Assembly: GCA_963593685.1 (NCBI GenBank)
Contig: CAVBBP010000023.1
Span: forward strand, 1-38,614
Length of the DNA: 38,614 nt
From: W0P28-013 sp963593685
GTDB taxonomy: Bacteria > Bacteroidota > Bacteroidia > Bacteroidales > Paludibacteraceae
Direction of reading: 5' to 3'
Shown: one piece after another, positions 38,477-38,614 of the stretch
How the letters are laid out: each line of letters opens with the position of its first letter
Position numbering within the stretch: the stretch's first letter is position 1
The notes under the pieces: generated by a model
The model's input: the letters and a program-made list of their open reading frames with translations, nothing else
Databases searched by the model: none
Told to the model about the DNA's origin: nothing
Program-made: the position numbers and the translations under genes

Positions 38477-38614
38477 ATGGCTATTAAACTCGACAAAGTG
38501 ATAGGGCGGTTGCGCGAAAAGGACGAACACAAGTGCGCCATCGAGGTGTCGTGCGCTGTGCCGCAGGTTACGCTCGAAATGCAACTCCGCAAAGTTACCG
38601 AAATAGCAGTCGGC
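38477..38614 (+). CDS. Partial gene, unknown (runs off the window)
   Basis: The first 46 codons are visible, starting MAIKLDKVIGRLREKDEHKC and continuing with a mixed strand/helix pattern (AIEVSCAVPQVTLEMQLRKV). No membrane segment so far. The start has the ACCACTATGGCT context shared with the other genes of the element. The frame is open to the edge. No function can be read. Confidence 0.6.
   Translation, partial: MAIKLDKVIGRLREKDEHKCAIEVSCAVPQVTLEMQLRKVTEIAVG

Noticed and set aside
31068..38614. Inovirus (filamentous phage) interpretation
   Set aside because: Small single-pass proteins and a Zot-like ATPase would fit, but the ATPase fragment has no C-terminal membrane segment and there is no clear gene I protein or Rep in view. 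A soluble beta-rich protein of 223 aa and several anchored enzymes fit a membrane-containing icosahedral phage better. Not fully excluded.
1..38614. tRNA, rRNA or riboswitch genes
   Set aside because: I looked for cloverleaf landmarks, rRNA words and common riboswitch cores and saw none. Only the 32726-33000 region looks like structured RNA.

Overview
The window looks like a chromosome segment of an uncultured Bacteroidales-type bacterium (phylum Bacteroidota), about half G+C. Evidence: -7 boxes of the Bacteroidota form TAnnTTTG, few Shine-Dalgarno sequences, and gene families typical of the group (DUF6913, DUF4254, DUF4248-like regulator, Wzi-type capsule assembly protein, a GH77 enzyme with N-terminal starch-binding domains). 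No rRNA or tRNA gene was recognised. All assignments come from reading motifs; no database search was made.

Region 1 (1-11.4 kb, all minus strand): housekeeping genes. In transcription order these are ligA, a DUF6913 protein, dapA, a secreted TPR protein, malQ, a secreted protein of unknown function, and era. The long gaps between them are mosaics of short words and small perfect palindromes with 3-nt loops; several recur in the window, and one type sits 7-13 nt after three stop codons.

Region 2 (11.7-19.8 kb, plus strand): a C5-cytosine DNA methyltransferase followed by a 33-codon remnant that may be its lost restriction enzyme. A tightly packed cell-envelope operon follows: kelch lipoprotein, Wzi-like outer-membrane protein, DUF4254 protein, GT9, GT90, a lipopolysaccharide-kinase-like protein and a GT2. 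These probably build and modify the lipopolysaccharide core and surface glycan.

Region 3 (19.7-30.7 kb, minus strand): two envelope operons. One holds an LTA-synthase-family phosphotransferase, two GT4 enzymes and an O-antigen ligase/polymerase. The other holds an outer-membrane protein, a TonB-receptor-like barrel and a second LTA-synthase-family enzyme.

Region 4 (30.8-38.6 kb, plus strand, running off the end): the unusual part. A decayed IS30-family transposase abuts the C-terminal third of what looks like a genome-packaging ATPase. Then come a DUF4248-like HTH gene, a VapB/VapC-type pair, a strong terminator, a 208-bp array of 10-bp modules in helical phase, a small basic protein, a 275-bp non-coding stretch with a nested hairpin, a beta-rich 223-aa candidate capsid protein, and about 15 small tightly packed genes. 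Most of these encode one transmembrane segment each. They include a membrane-anchored HExxH protein, an LRAT/NlpC-like NCEHF protein and a membrane-anchored peptidoglycan-binding protein. My leading hypothesis is a provirus of, or relic derived from, a small tailless phage with an internal membrane, broadly like tecti-, cortico- or FLiP-like phages, and possibly undescribed. This is inference; the capsid and ATPase calls need structure-based testing.
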